Part shown: one piece after another, positions 23,029 through 35,748 of the stretch
Layout: every line of letters begins with the position of its first letter
How positions within the stretch are numbered: the first letter of the stretch is position 1
Assembly: GCA_032871835.1 (NCBI GenBank)
Contig: CM065301.1
Span: forward strand, 16,385,291 to 16,449,290
Direction: 5' to 3'
Length of the DNA stretch: 64,000 nt
From: Dipteronia dyeriana
Taxonomy: Eukaryota > Streptophyta > Magnoliopsida > Sapindales > Sapindaceae
Program-made: the position numbers and the translations under genes
The notes under the pieces: model-generated
Seen by the model: the letters and a program-made list of their open reading frames with translations, nothing else
Told to the model about the DNA's origin: nothing
Database searches by the model: none

Positions 23029-26000
23029 AACGAGATTGTTTTTATGAAGAAGATGACAAACAACATGGATTCCTTCACCATACAACATTCGGATCACCCA
23101 GGTCTCATTTTGGTTTTGAAACCACATGAAGGAGATAACTATGGACAATAGAGTCGCGTGATTTGCTCTGAGTTCCAAAAACAAGATCGGATTCATCGAT
23201 GGAATGATGCAAGCATCACCATCAACCGACCAAATTTTTGGCATGGCAACGATGCAATCATATGGTATTATCCTGGATTTTAGATTCGATTCAACCTAAT
23301 ATTTCTTGTAGTATTATTTATGTAGATATTGCTAATGTACTGTAGAGATATTTGAAGGATAGATTTGAACAATGGAATGATTCCCGAATCTATCAAATCC
23401 GGGAAGAGATTGTGGGATTACGTCAAGGCCAACAATCGATCTCCTCCTACTACATCAAAATAAAGTCACCTTAGGATGAGTTGGCTTCCTATCACGGCCT
23501 AATTTCTTGCAGTTGTAGGGCTATCAAAGGTCTTGTTGAACGTGAGGAGAAGGAAAAAGTCATGCAGTTCTTGATGGGACTAAATGAATCATATGCCACG
23601 TACCATGCAAGGTTCAATTCTTATGATGAGTCTCCTCCCAAACGCATGCAAAGTCCATGCCTTGGTGCTTTAGCAAGAAAGATATGCTGATGTGAATTTC
23701 CAAAACCAACCCTGAAATTACTTTTGATTCAAAATATTTTTGTGACATTTGTCCTTTAGCAAAACAAACATGTTTGTCTTTTCCATCTATTTCAATAAAT
23801 TCCGTTGCACCTTTTGATTGAATCCATTATAACAATCAGGATCCTCATAAAATAAATTCTCATTTGGGAGTTCATTTTTTCTTAACAATTGTTGATGATT
23901 ATTCTCGCTATACTTAGATTTCTCTTATGATTGTTAAATCTTAAACTCAATTGTTGCTCAAAATTTTCTTTTCATGAGTGAAAAATCAATTTAATTGTGA
24001 GATTAAAGGATTACGTTCTGATAATGGGAAAGAGTTTTTAGCCCTTTAAACGTTTCTCCGATACTATGGTACTCAATTCCAATATTCCTACCTATATACA
24101 CCCCAACAAAATGGAGTCATATAACGAAAACATAGGCACCTCTTAAATATTGAACGATCTCTTTGTTTTCAAGCCAAAATGCCTTTACAATTTTAGGGGG
24201 AAAGCCTACAATAGTATGTTACTTGATAAACTGTTTACCCACTCCAGTCATATCCTACCATCATCTCTATAACAACCCACTCATATATAACCATCTTCGT
24301 ACATTCAGTTGTTTATGTTATGCCACTAATCTTACACCCAAACATGAATTTGATGTTCGAACTCAGAAATGTGTTTTTCTTAGGTATCCGACTGGATAAA
24401 AAGGCAATCGGGTTTATGATTTAAAGTCAAAATCCTTATTTGTCCCTCGTGGTGTTGTGTTTCATGAAACTAATTTTCCATTTTCTCTTATGCCCGATAA
24501 CCCTCACAATGACCAAAGTGATGAATCTATCTTACCCTTGCCATTAGACAACAATTTCGACCCAAAAATAGCCTCTTTAGACTCCCGTGCCATGGCACCC
24601 ACTACCTCGGGCCGTAACGCTCGTCTTGAGATCCATAACAAGCCTAAAACCCGAGAGCAACAAGCCTGAAACCCGTGAGCAACAAGCCACGGTGCAACCC
24701 CTGATACAGAAACCCGTGAGCTCAGCACCGCGGTGCCAAATTAACCAGATCGTGGGGCGAATCAACCTGGCCTTACTTCCAAGCCTATCAACCTGATCCC
24801 TAAAGCACCTCGTAGATCCTCTCGCACCTGTCAACCGTCACATCTCTGAGATTATGAAGGAAACCATTCCAAGCTACTTGATCCAAGCTTTTCGTCTCTT
24901 TCAACCATGTTCGGCACCCAATATAAAGGTACATTTCATACTCCAATCTTTTTACTGCTCATCAATCTTTTATCAATGTTGTATCTCACCTGGTCGAGCT
25001 AGAATCCTATGAGCAGGCATGTAAGGATTCTAAATGGGTTGCCGCCAAGGAAGATGAATTATTCGTTCTTGAAGCAAGTAAGACTTGGGGCATGATTCCA
25101 TTATCACCCGGGTCATTGCCCTATTGGTTGTAAGTGGGTGTACAAGATCAAGTATAATTCAAATGGGTCGGTTCTAAGAGTTTCACACAATAAGAAGGAA
25201 TTGATTACACATAAACCATTGCTCTAGTGGCTAAGTTGACTCCTTTCTCTTAGCCATTGTTTTTACTCGTAACTATTATTTTCACCAAATAGATGCCTAA
25301 AATGCTTACTTCCATAGGGATTTAATCGAAGAGGTTTATATGATCCCTCCATCTAGTTTTCATCGACAGTGGGGAAACACTTGGTTTTTTGACTACATAA
25401 ATCCTTATACGGACTAAAACAAGCTTCACATAATTGGTTTCACAAATTCCTTTCTGCAATTCAGAAGTTTGGGTTCAGACATTCGTAGGTAAATTATTCT
25501 TTGTTCACTAAGGTTAGTAGTGGCTTCTTGATAGCTATTCTCCTTTAGGTTGACGATATGATCATCACATGCAATGATAAGAAGATGATACAAGATGTGA
25601 AGGATTTTTTAGGCAACTATTTCTGAATTAAAGACCTCAGCTTCTTAAATACTTTCTTGGAATTAAGGTTGCTTGTGCTAAAACAGGAATTTCCATTAAT
25701 CAACAAAAATACACACTCGATATACTTGAGGAAGCGGGTCTACTCGGTGTTAAACATGCAAAGTTTCTCATGGAATAGAATCTGAAGCTTGCTTCGAATG
25801 AAGGGGAGTTGCTTAATGACCCAACATACTATCGTAGATTGATTGGAACTTGTCAACACAATTAGGCAATTCATGCAACAACCCAGAAAGCCACATCTTG
25901 AAACTGTCCACTGGGTATTACGCTACTTGAAGAAAGCACCAGGTCAAGGTCTATTGTTTCCTTCCGATGGAAAACTACAATTAACAGATTATTGTGATGC

Positions 26001-26462
26001 AGATTTGGGAGGTTGTTTGGATACACAACAGTCTATCACGGGATACTCTGTGTTTCTTAGAAACTCACTAATCTCTTGGAAGAATAATAAGCAAATCATG
26101 GTGTCCTGATCTTCAGTAGAGTCCGAGTATATGTCCATGACATTGATTAACTATGAGTGTTAACTTGGCTACGATACTTATTGCAAGACTTTCAAGTGTC
26201 CCATTCGAAACCAGCTCAACTTTACTGTGATAACCAAACTGCAATTTACATTCAGCTAATCCGGTTTTCCATGTGAGAACGAAGAATATTGAGATAGATT
26301 ATCACAAAGTCCATGAACGGATACAAAAAAGGAGAGCTTAAAACCATTTTCATAGAAAGCGTGAAACGGATTGCAGATTTATTCATCAAGCCATCGGGAC
26401 AAGTTGCTTTCCACTCTATACTTGGCAAATTGGGAATTCTTGACGTTCACTCTCCAACTTGA
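23029..26462 (+). pseudogene. Copia gag-pol pseudogene
   Basis: Domains can be read across several frames with many stops. GAG (23050-23690): HSDHPGLILVLKPHEGDNYG, SRIYQIREEIVGLRQGQQSI, EKVMQFLMGLNESYAT. The integrase end and following region (24200-24480): YLINCLPTPVIS, HLRTFSCLCYAT, KGNRVYDL, VVFHETNFPFS. RT (24990-25850): SYEQACKDSKWVAAKEDEL, LLQVDDMIITCND, FLGIKVA. RNase H and tail (25890-26462): HWVLRYLKKAPGQG, YCDADLGGC, ITGYSVFL, HIEIDYHKVHE, KLGILDVHSPT and the stop, right at the polypurine tract. The protease, the zinc knuckle and much of the integrase core are missing or unreadable. It cannot encode a working polyprotein. Confidence 0.88.
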
Positions 26463-26469
26463 GGGGGAG

Positions 26470-26744
26470 TGTTAAAATAGGAACCTAATCTTCTTTATTA
26501 TTGCATTAACTTAGAATTGATTGTAATTATTTATTATTTAGGCATTAGTTATTATTGCATTGACTTAGAATTGATAGTAATTATTTATTTTGATTTCCTA
26601 TTACGGGAAAGCTCTTGTATATATATCTCAGCATTGTATCACAAAAGTTGATATACATAAGAAATACATAATTATTTTCTTTCTTTCCAATTTTCTTCTT
26701 CTATGCTTTTCTCTACTTTTTTCATCCGGTATCAAATTTTCACA
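26470..26744 (+). repeat. Copia 3' LTR
   Basis: Begins TGTTAAAATAGG after the polypurine tract and ends TTTTCACA. It contains a duplicated block (ATTGCATT.ACTTAGAATTGAT) also present in the 5' LTR. Confidence 0.87.
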
Positions 26745-27605
26745 TCCGATAACTAAAGACTTTTTAAACTAGATTTCTAAAGAAATAATTAATTACTTTC
26801 TTCGGAGATTCATCTTGTACTCCTTATCACACCCTCATGGTGTAGATATAAGGGGTTTACTACCGTTACAACCTCATCTTGTGAAAGAGAAAAGAGTTTT
26901 ATACCAAATAGTTAGGTATTTCTTTCCAACCTTATTACACAAGCAATCCCATAGTCATTCTTACCCAATATTCACAAACATAAATTCAATTAAATCTTTC
27001 TAAAATTTTGGTATGACCGAATAAATTCGGTATGACGGAATAAATTCTTAGATTTTTTGCTTAACCACAAGAGATGTAACCAACTTGAACTATCTTGTTG
27101 AATACAATTCCAGTTAATTTGATTGATTCTTACTTAATATAATATGTGAAATTATAAATAATAGGTGAACTAACTCAAGAAGAATATTGATATATTCTGG
27201 AAAAATCGGTGCAACACTTTCAAAATGTGTAGCTATTTTAAATTCCCTTTAGATTCATGCGTTGATATTTTTGCCTACGAATATAACTGTCTGACTTAGA
27301 CCAGCGGCATAAAAATTACCGAGAGTTTCTCATAAGTCATACGATAAATTTTCACATGATTAAAAAAAAAACTTAATTAATTAAGCACACTCTCCATTAT
27401 TGTGAAAAGTATGTAATGTATATTAGGCTATTAGCAATAATATCTAATAATATATTTACAGTAAGTTCAAGTGTTTATTTGACTTGGTCATAATTTATTT
27501 ATTTTTTTTAGCTTGTCAGATTTAGAGTATTTCCAAAATAAAAATATCTTGCAAATGAATTATCGTTGACATGTCAACGATGTCAAGGAACTTATTTCTT
27601 ATGTG
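26745..27605. other. Intergenic, no gene seen
   Basis: AT-rich; a short direct repeat (GGTATGACCGAATAAATTC / GGTATGACGGAATAAATTC) at 27010-27050. No protein-like frame or RNA gene recognised. Confidence 0.6.
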
Positions 27606-28721
27606 CATAGTCAACCTAGGGTCCAGCAAACCTAGCATTTTGCTAGGGCTCTCAACTAACTCAATTTTCTTCTTTTTCTTTGGTGTCTCAGAACCCAATA
27701 TATTTATATATAAACAGAGTCCAAAATAAAGACTTGGTTCGACTCAATATGGTAATGAATCAGTTCAATTAAAAACAAAAATTCAGGTCCACAATCTAAA
27801 TACCCAATAAACTTAGTCCTTGTGATTCACTGATTCTGATTTCTAAACACCACTAATTTATTTAACACAAAAAACAAATTTATTTACTCACTTTACTTAC
27901 TCTTTCTATTTTTCGGTCTTTCATATATATATATTTGGTTTGCTTCGTTTTGATTCTGATTTACGCATTCCTGCTTGTGTTAGTGTGTTATTCTTTGTCA
28001 ATATTGAAGAATTAAAGATTTAAATGTATGATTTTTGTTTTCAATTAATTTATACATGTTGATTTTGATTAATCTTTTAATTATTTATTTTATTTACAAT
28101 AGTAGAATAGTGTGTGTAGTATTTTATGTAATGGCTGAATCGGTTTAAATTAATTTGGGTTTATTATTTTTCCCTAGTTCTTCTAAATACTACCATGTTT
28201 TGCTTTGAAATAATTCATCATGTAATATAGTCATGTAGATTACGGCCTTACGGGTGCTATTTTGAATCTTCTAGTTTTGATTCTTTTAATCTTTTTGCAT
28301 AGAGTCTCAGGTCTCTTTAGTAAGCTGAAGAATATTGTTCCAAAGTCTATTTTAACCTTTATTGTTCTAGTTACAATTGCTACTACAGTGAGAAGCTTTT
28401 TAAAGTTGAAGTTATTAAAAATTATCTTCTGTCAACAATGTTACAAGATAGGTTGAATTGATTGGCTATGTTATCTATCGAGAAAAAAGTCTCGATGTTA
28501 GTAGTATAATTAGTAAATTTGCACTTCAGAAAGCAAGAAAAATATAAACGTAAACAATGTTTTGTTTTTATGTTTTTAGATACGATAAATCTTTTTTGTT
28601 TTAATTTATATGGAATACAATATATTTGGTAAATGAATAATTATTTATTTATTTATTTATTATCGATTTCTGTTAATATCAAAAAATCGCTCGGGCCACA
28701 AAATGTCCGGAGACGACCCTG
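27606..28721 (+). mobile_element. hAT (TTF-type) element remnant, limits tentative
   Basis: The right end (CCGGAGACGACCCTG) read inverted begins CAGGGTCGTCTCCGGAC, like termini of TTF-type plant hAT elements, and lies 174 bp past the end of a transposase C-terminus. TCTATGTG after it resembles TCTTATGTG at 27598-27605, a possible imperfect 8-bp TSD. The left terminus itself does not mirror the right one well, so the left limit is uncertain. Confidence 0.45.
28391..28547 (+). pseudogene. hAT TTF-type transposase, C-terminal fragment
   Basis: Read over two frame shifts: SFLKLKLLKNYLLSTM, LQDRLN, a TGA, LAMLSIEKKV, then SSIISKFALQKARKI and a TAA. This matches the hAT dimerisation tail of TTF-zinc-finger-type plant transposases, which typically read KLIK.YLRSTMSQ.RLNGLA.LSIE and end FA..KARKI. 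The upstream catalytic region is not visible. Confidence 0.75.
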
Positions 28722-29791
28722 TCTATGTGGTATAAATATAAACTTGATAGACGATCAACTTAAAATTTTATCTCCAATGCTTCTGTTTAAAACACATTTT
28801 GTTTTAATGATGTGTCCAATTTTATTTCCTATTTCTTTTTTATTTTATTTCCTTACAAAAAATAGATGAAAAATTAATGTCAATTTTAAATGTTTGATAA
28901 GTCAACTTAAAAAAGGATTGTGCAACAGACCGTCTGAAAGTGGACGGTCGTGTTGACAATGTCTAAATTTTTTTTTTACCACATTAGCTTAAAGTTAAAT
29001 ATGTACGGTTATATTAAAGAACGATTTTTTAAAAGAATATCTATTAATCATACATGACATTTTATATTTTTACAAATAACATTTACATTAGAGAAGTTTT
29101 TGGCTATGCAATTACTTACTGTAGTTAAATCCTCGTAAATTATTGAAACGTAACCCAAACATGTTTGAGTGGCGACGTGGAAAAGCAATGACAGCCTCGC
29201 CGACTCAACATATTTACTAAGAATGGAAGGAGGGAAGAATAAGTCAATCAGGCAATCAGCCACCTACTTCTCCAACTAGACCTTTATTATTTTTCGCTGG
29301 CCTGCTCACTTTGCTCTTTTGGTAATCGATTGTCTCCTAATTAACTATCAGGGTTGAAAAAAATTCTAGCACTCTTAACTCCGTTACTTTTAAGATTAGG
29401 ATCAACTTAATAACTTAGGTTTTAATAGCAGATAAAGTGTTGTTTGGATAAAAATACGCTTGAAACACACTTATAAAAATAAATCTAATGTTTTTTTTCG
29501 AGATTTATTTTATAATTTTCAAGATCTATTTTATATTTTCAAGCTTTATTTTGTAGCTTCTGAAACTTATTAAGCATTTTTATATTTTCTGAGATTTATT
29601 GGATAAAAATGATATTTTTTTTAATTCATCTTCTTCATCAACCTCCATTTTGACCTCCATTAGAGGTCTATAGAACTCCAATGGAGGTCAGAGGTCTGTT
29701 TGACCTCCACTCCATTGATGGATGACCTCCATGGAGGTTTTTGAAAAAAAAAAATCAAAAGTGATTAATTGATAATCTAGCATTCCACTTA
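28722..29791. other. Intergenic, no gene seen
   Basis: AT-rich sequence with the palindrome cluster at 29641-29738. Open frames here lack recognisable domains. Confidence 0.55.
29641..29738. repeat. Second cluster of GACCTCCAATGGAGGTC-like palindromes
   Basis: Repeated CCTCCATT / AATGGAGGTC motifs in both orientations, similar to 8876-8990. Confidence 0.7.
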
Positions 29792-30244
29792 GGACTCGTT
29801 TGGTATTACTTTTAAAAAAATAAAATTAGTTTATTTTATAATTTTCACAAAAATTAATGTTTGATAAAACTTCCAAAAGTGATTAATTGATCATTTGAAA
29901 AGTTTTGATATTGATTTTAAGAAGTAGATTAGTGGTTACTTTCTAAAAGTGATTATGGAATAATCTATTTTAACATTTAATGAATCTTTTAAAATATCAT
30001 TATTATCATTATCATTTATATGTCTTATTACATCTCAAAATTAAATATTCTACTTAAATATTAATTTGATTTATAAATTTTAAAAAATATATTTTTATTG
30101 TTTTTATGGAAATTTTTTTCTAATTTATATATTCTACTTAAATATTGATTTAATATATATAATTAATGAAAAAAATGTAGGGTTCTAAAATCATGTATAT
30201 TTTGGTCATTATAACTGATCTCAGCGCTTTTGTAATAAAATTAC

Positions 30245-30367
<123 letters not shown>

Positions 30368-30445
30368 TTTGACATATACAATAATTTTAAAAATACAATT
30401 AACCAAATATCTACTGAGTATTCCTTCAACACAGCTAACAGTGAT

Positions 30446-32517
30446 TGATATGAGCGTCATCGCACTCTCATCAAAAGATATTTTTAAGTTCAACCTCACG
30501 GGTGCTAGTGACTAATGACTAGTATAGCATGCAAGGAAGAGGATCGTTCCTACAGAGAGGTGGTATATGTATGACTGTCTCTAACTAAAGCGTTATTTAA
30601 AGTGATAAAAATAAAACATGGAAGGGGTGAGAATGGTGTGTGTGAAATGCATGCATATTGTGGATGGTGTGTGAGATGTGAATAAACTAAACTAAACTAA
30701 ACTAAATTAAATTACACTAAGGATAGTAATGTAACTGGGTGCTTGCCTTTCTAAATCTAATTACATGGAAATCAATTACATTACAAAGCAAAAAAATAGT
30801 CTACTCCTAAAGGCAAGACACCCTAGGTACGAAAATAAATATGGCTTGAGAGATGCATGATAGTGGTTACAATAGGTACATAAGTTCACCGAACACATAA
30901 GCTGGTCATGTTGATAATAAACATTCAAGCATCATTCAAACAAATTCAAGGGCTAGTTCTCTTGATTAAGGATTCCAAAACCAAATCATCTATTATTACG
31001 AATCATTTGTTGATTAAGAAATACCGACATCGATTCTCATCACTCAACCAAAGGCATGGAATGAGCAATTGTGTCTAAATCTAGACCCATTAAGTACATG
31101 AACAATACACCAAACAACCTAATCTAGCATAAGCATGCATGAATAAAGTTACTTCTATTCAAGAGTTAACAATAAAGATCCATTCATGGTTAATCAACCA
31201 GAACACAGATGTGCTCTTTCACTCAAATCAATTCATACATATCGATTCCCTTCCGTTACCAACATGCAAACAAGAGTGAGACACTAAGTTACACTACATC
31301 ATTTGTTTCAATCTAAAGTCTCACTTATACAAAACATATCAATTCCTACTCATTCACCAACATACATGTCAAAAAAAAAGATATAGCCTAAGCTCAAAGA
31401 ATATAGTCAAGATCCAAGTTGAATATAAGTAAATACCATATATAACAAGCCAAGTGTTGGTTTACAAATATTCCCTATTGGGAATTACACATCAAAGAAA
31501 TAGGACATAAAATAAAAAGAATAGTTTAGAGATAACCAAGATCTTTATTTCGTTTGATTTCCTTTCTCCTTGAATTTACTTCAAAGATAGATAGAGGAAG
31601 TTTAGAGGTGGTGGTGGTGAGACATCCATGAAGGAGAACCCTTCATAGAGTCTTTGAAACTCTTCTATCTCTTTTGTGGTGTTGAGGAACAAGAGGTGTT
31701 GGTGTCTATCCAAGATTGGATTTGGAAAGATATATTATGATGTGTTTTTAATGACCAACAAGGTGGTGTATTTATAGATTTTGAACGTTAGAGCATCAAT
31801 TGGGTGTGAAAAGATAAGTTTGCCCCTAAAATATCTTGATTTGCAGGTGGATAAAGTTATGCCGCCACAAATCTGCAAGTTGGAACTCAAAGTCTGCAAG
31901 TTGGAACTCAAAGTTTGAAGTCACAGATCTTGCTCTGCTGGTTGTTACTCGTAGATCTGTATGGCAGTAGGTTCTGGGCAACTTCTGTGAGGTGCATCTG
32001 CAAGTTGGAACTCACAGATCTAGTAGTCGTATTGTTTATGTTGGTTTGAACACGCAGTCTGAAGTAGCAGTCTCCTCTGTTGTGCATCTCGCAGTCTGAA
32101 GTAGCAAATCTAGATCTACTGGCATGAGATCACGGTCTGACTTGTCAGTATCTTCTGGGAGACATCTGCGACATTGATCTGCAAGGTAAAACTCATAAAT
32201 TGAACTCGCAGTCTCATCTGAGAACTATCTGCTACTTGGTCCTTCTGGTTGACGTCGCGGTTTGAAGAAACAGTTCTCTCTGTGGAACATCTGTGAATTG
32301 TAACTCGCAGTTAGAGCTTGCAGTCCAATCTAAATCCCAATTTTAACTTTTTTCTTCCTCTTTGCCTTCAAAGCATCACTTTAAGCTAAAACAACTAACA
32401 TTAGGAAAATGAATCTATACAAGGCTCAAACACATATTATATACACAAAAACACTCGAAACCGAGTATAAAAGTTAGGAATAAGGAACCTAAAATAGATA
32501 TATAAATGTACCTATCA
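30446..32517. mobile_element. 2.07-kb TGATA...TATCA element with 5-bp TSD, probably a solo LTR
   Basis: Starts TGATATGAGCG, ends ACCTATCA, and is flanked on both sides by GTGAT (30441-30445 and 32518-32522). TG...CA ends with a 5-bp TSD are the marks of an LTR, and no internal coding region is present, so a solo LTR left by recombination is the simplest reading. Near the left end is GGAAGAGGATCGTTCCTACA, like a phrase common in long plant LTRs. The right third (31860-32330) has many imperfect repeats of ATCTGCAAGTTGGAACTCA. It may alternatively be a small non-autonomous retroelement. Confidence 0.65.
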
Positions 32518-32563
32518 GTGATTACGTAATATAAAAGTTACGGTAATATCAAACTAGCTCTTA

Positions 32564-34010
32564 GACTATCTGGAAGATTATGACCTAGTAAAACATTAAT
32601 AAAACACCTAGGTGACATGTCAATGAAGGGACAATCACAACACTCCATGTGGACTAATTTTAAGACATCCCAGACAATATAAATATTGTTCATTAGCATT
32701 GTTAATTATGTCAAAATTATTTCCTTGAAACTCTCTTTCTAAGCTTTATCTTTGTAGTATTTTTAGGCCCGATGTGATTGTCCAAGGTTTCTTTCTGACT
32801 TAAGCAACGAAGCAGTAATGCCAACACTCTGCTGGCACTACCTCTAACCCAAGGCGAAGCTAGCCTAAGAACTTGGAGAGTTAGTTTGATAAACCATTAA
32901 AAGTTTGATAGAAAATGTAAATGACAAAACAATACTACGGTAAAATGTAAATAAACTCTTAAAAGTTAAAACAAAATTGTCGGCTTGGAAAAGAAAAATG
33001 TGAAGGCATTTGTGTCTTTTCCTCCTTTCTGTCATGAAAATTGTTACTAGTAACGTTTAGTCAACGTTTTCTACGAGGGTTGTGTAATAAAAGGAAAAAT
33101 TGAATATATGTACAATTTTACTTAAACTCAATGGTGTTGGTGAATTAACCCCTAACACTGTGACATTCATTCTTATTCTCTTTCACATTCACCCATTCTC
33201 ACCTTTTTGTCTTTCCATTTGAGTCGTTAAATTCACGGTTAGTCAACATTTTTCAGGGATGTTTGAGTAATAAAATGAAAACTTGCCTGAATGTGCAATT
33301 TCACCTAAAGTCATGGATATTTGTGAAATTACCCTTTTTTTTTTTTGGTATTTTACAAATAGTTAAGTAAAACTCAAAAAATAGTGGATTGTACTTCAAA
33401 AGGAAAAAATATAAATTTGTTTTATTAAAAAAATTATGAAATCAAAATAAATAAATTTATAAAAAAAAAGTTTTATCAATTTTTTTTATAATGTGATCCT
33501 ATGTTACATCCAACAAAGGACAAATCTTATCCTATTTTTTGTGCAACAAAAGACACCAACTCTCATTTATTTGTGGATACAAAACACACCGGTAAACTAG
33601 GAATGAGCTCCGGATAAAATTCATATCCAGAGCTATATATAGATTTGTGTATGCAAAATTAAATATCGATAAACATATTATCAAAAGTACATTGGTTCAT
33701 TCGTGAGGCAAAACTTTAGACAAGACAAGTTGTAAACTGCAACAAGAGGCATCAGAACACTAACTATCCATAGCTTCCCATCCTTCTCTTCCACTTCACT
33801 TTAAAGCAAATTGCTTTAACAACCTTCAAAAATGTTGTGTGTCAAACTAGCACATCTCCTAAACAACCATATAGTATAGCATTGAAGTTTGGAATTGCTG
33901 AATTTTCGTACAATACTGCATACTTGGAAATTTTGAAATTGATATTTTGACCGATGAAGTAATTCTTCAAAACATCTATGCAGTGCCTTTATTTTTGTAT
34001 AGCCCTACTT
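32564..34010. other. Intergenic with an imperfect direct repeat, no gene seen
   Basis: A block of about 130 bp around 33040-33150 (GTTTAGTCAACGTTTTCTACGA, TGTACAATTTTACTTAAACTC) is repeated in diverged form at 33230-33345 (GGTTAGTCAACATTTTTCAGG, TGTGCAATTTCACCTAAAGTC). The segment at 32690-32880 resembles old LTR leader sequence but cannot be assigned. Confidence 0.5.
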
Positions 34011-35220
34011 TCTCACTGATGGACAATTTTAATCATGCAAAACAATCAGAGAATGTTCTAAAGAAAAGTTTAAAAACATGTCAGACAATCAAAGTATTTA
34101 AATGTGATATGGATATGTTTATTTAAGTAGCCTTTACTTCTCGTTCTCTTATTTTCGCTTTTTGAAAACCCTTTTCTCTTATTTTTACATTCATTTTTAT
34201 TCTTTTCTTTTCTTTTCTTTTTCAAGGAATATATAAAAGTGGAATTATCATGGGCTGCAAGATGGGGAATTATCTAAGCAAGGCTTGCTGATCTATTTTG
34301 ATGACCGCAGACCACCACCACCTTGATCAAATGAAATGAAAGAAGAATTGAACTGGCCAACAAGGCCAGGATTTTTTAGGCCCTGGTCAAGACCTCTTTG
34401 TGCTTTGAATTTTGGTGTATGAGAGTGAGATTCCTTAACGACTGAAGTACCAAATTGTCTAGGCTGTGTTTGGTAGAAAACTTATGAAACAACCAGCTCT
34501 GAGCTCTCATTGCTGCCGAGGTGGGACTGGTGCATCACCCAATTCGTCTTTTCGGGCTTTTTCTGTTTCCCGTAGTTGGTGTAAAGCAAAAGAATTTTCT
34601 TGTACCTTTTGATCTTGCCATTGACTAATACTGGCCTTGTCTTGCCTGTTTTGTGCTATAAATTCATCTTACGTCGGCTATAAATACACAGAAATATGTA
34701 TTGGACGCCCCAAAAACATAGACTATTACATGTTGAAGATACGAGATACAATTCACCGGTAAAATGAACAAGGCAACATCAAAGTAATTATTTACTCTGT
34801 TTCCATCACTCGTTTCATTTCCAATTCTCTAGGTGTCAATCTAACCTCATTCAATTTCAAAATGCACGCATGTATTATTATTCTCTTCTCTCGCACATTT
34901 CTAGTAAACACTAGACACTAACGGTCGAAAATTTATTTTATTTTTTAACTATTTTTCCTACATACAAAACCAATATTCAATTTTTTCAACGAAAACAAAG
35001 TAATATTCAAATTTTAATTGGCTAAATCATCTAACAAAGTGACCAAATCGTCCGTTTTTTTTTTAATCGTTGTCTAATATGGGTGATTTTGTCCTAATCA
35101 GGACGGCCAGAGAATGCCTAACGCCTAGACACGTATTTTCGAACACGGCATATTATTTGTAATATAACATTCGAACAAACGGGCACAAATAATTCACTGC
35201 TCCAACAATATAACTAATAT

Positions 35221-35599
35221 AGACTTTTTTTTTTTTTTAAAGGAACAAACCAACCGCAAAAACAGCTAAAGCATCATCCTTGACCAACTTACAAAGCCAA
35301 TCAAGAAAAGGATAAGGCAAAGATAAAAAACAAAACAAAACAACCACTGCTCAAAGCAGAAACCGAGCTAAGATCAACACTAAGAAAATACTGAACATCT
35401 TGGACCACAATGTCCACTTCACAACGAGAGAGTTCCCTAAGCAAAGGTTAATCACTTAATCACAGTGAGCTTATCAGGCTCCACAATCACAGGGTGGTTC
35501 AAGTTCTCATGGATCGCCAACTGAACACCCTCCAAAATAGCCAGAACCTCAGCCGTATCCACCCCAATAAAACCATTGAAGCACTTTGCCCCAGCCCAC
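35221..35599 (-). mobile_element. 5'-truncated LINE with RNase H fragment
   Basis: Flanked by a perfect 9-bp duplication AACTAATAT (35212-35220 and 35600-35608). The T-run near the left edge is a poly-A tail in minus orientation. The minus strand reads TAEVLAILEGVQLAIHENLN and HPVIVEPDKLTVIK, a stop, then LSRCEVDIVVQDVQYFLSVD. This is the RVT_3-type RNase H fold found at the end of plant LINE polyproteins. PP2-B copy 2 lacks this insert, which supports a real insertion after the duplication. Confidence 0.75.
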
Positions 35600-35748
35600 A
35601 ACTAATATTGAGTTTTGTTGCTTTTTACTTGAAGCAAATTATGCTGGTATATAAAATAGTATAGTTAATAAAATAACAACAATTTGTACACTAGCTTGAA
35701 CCTTCTATAGAAAAACTAACCTAATTCATCCTCTTTCCGGTCATTTAT

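Larger units (their letters stand above)
22702..26744 (+). mobile_element. Copia LTR retrotransposon, both LTRs present, coding region decayed
   Basis: Two direct repeats of about 270 bp (22702-22972 and 26470-26744) bracket a degenerate gag-pol in Copia order (GAG, integrase, RT, RNase H). Right after the left LTR is TGGTATAAGAGC, a one-base variant of the primer binding site for initiator tRNA-Met. Right before the right LTR is the polypurine tract GAGGGGGAG. The two LTRs differ at many sites and the left LTR lacks a clean TG start, so the insertion is old. A TSD was not recognisable. Confidence 0.9.

Noticed and set aside
24504..24834. Minus-strand frames of 74-85 codons in the Copia element
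   Set aside because: Antisense shadows of the Copia pol region, with no known domain.
22697..26749. 5-bp target-site duplication for the Copia element
   Set aside because: ATCTA before and TCCGA after the LTRs do not match, so no TSD is claimed.
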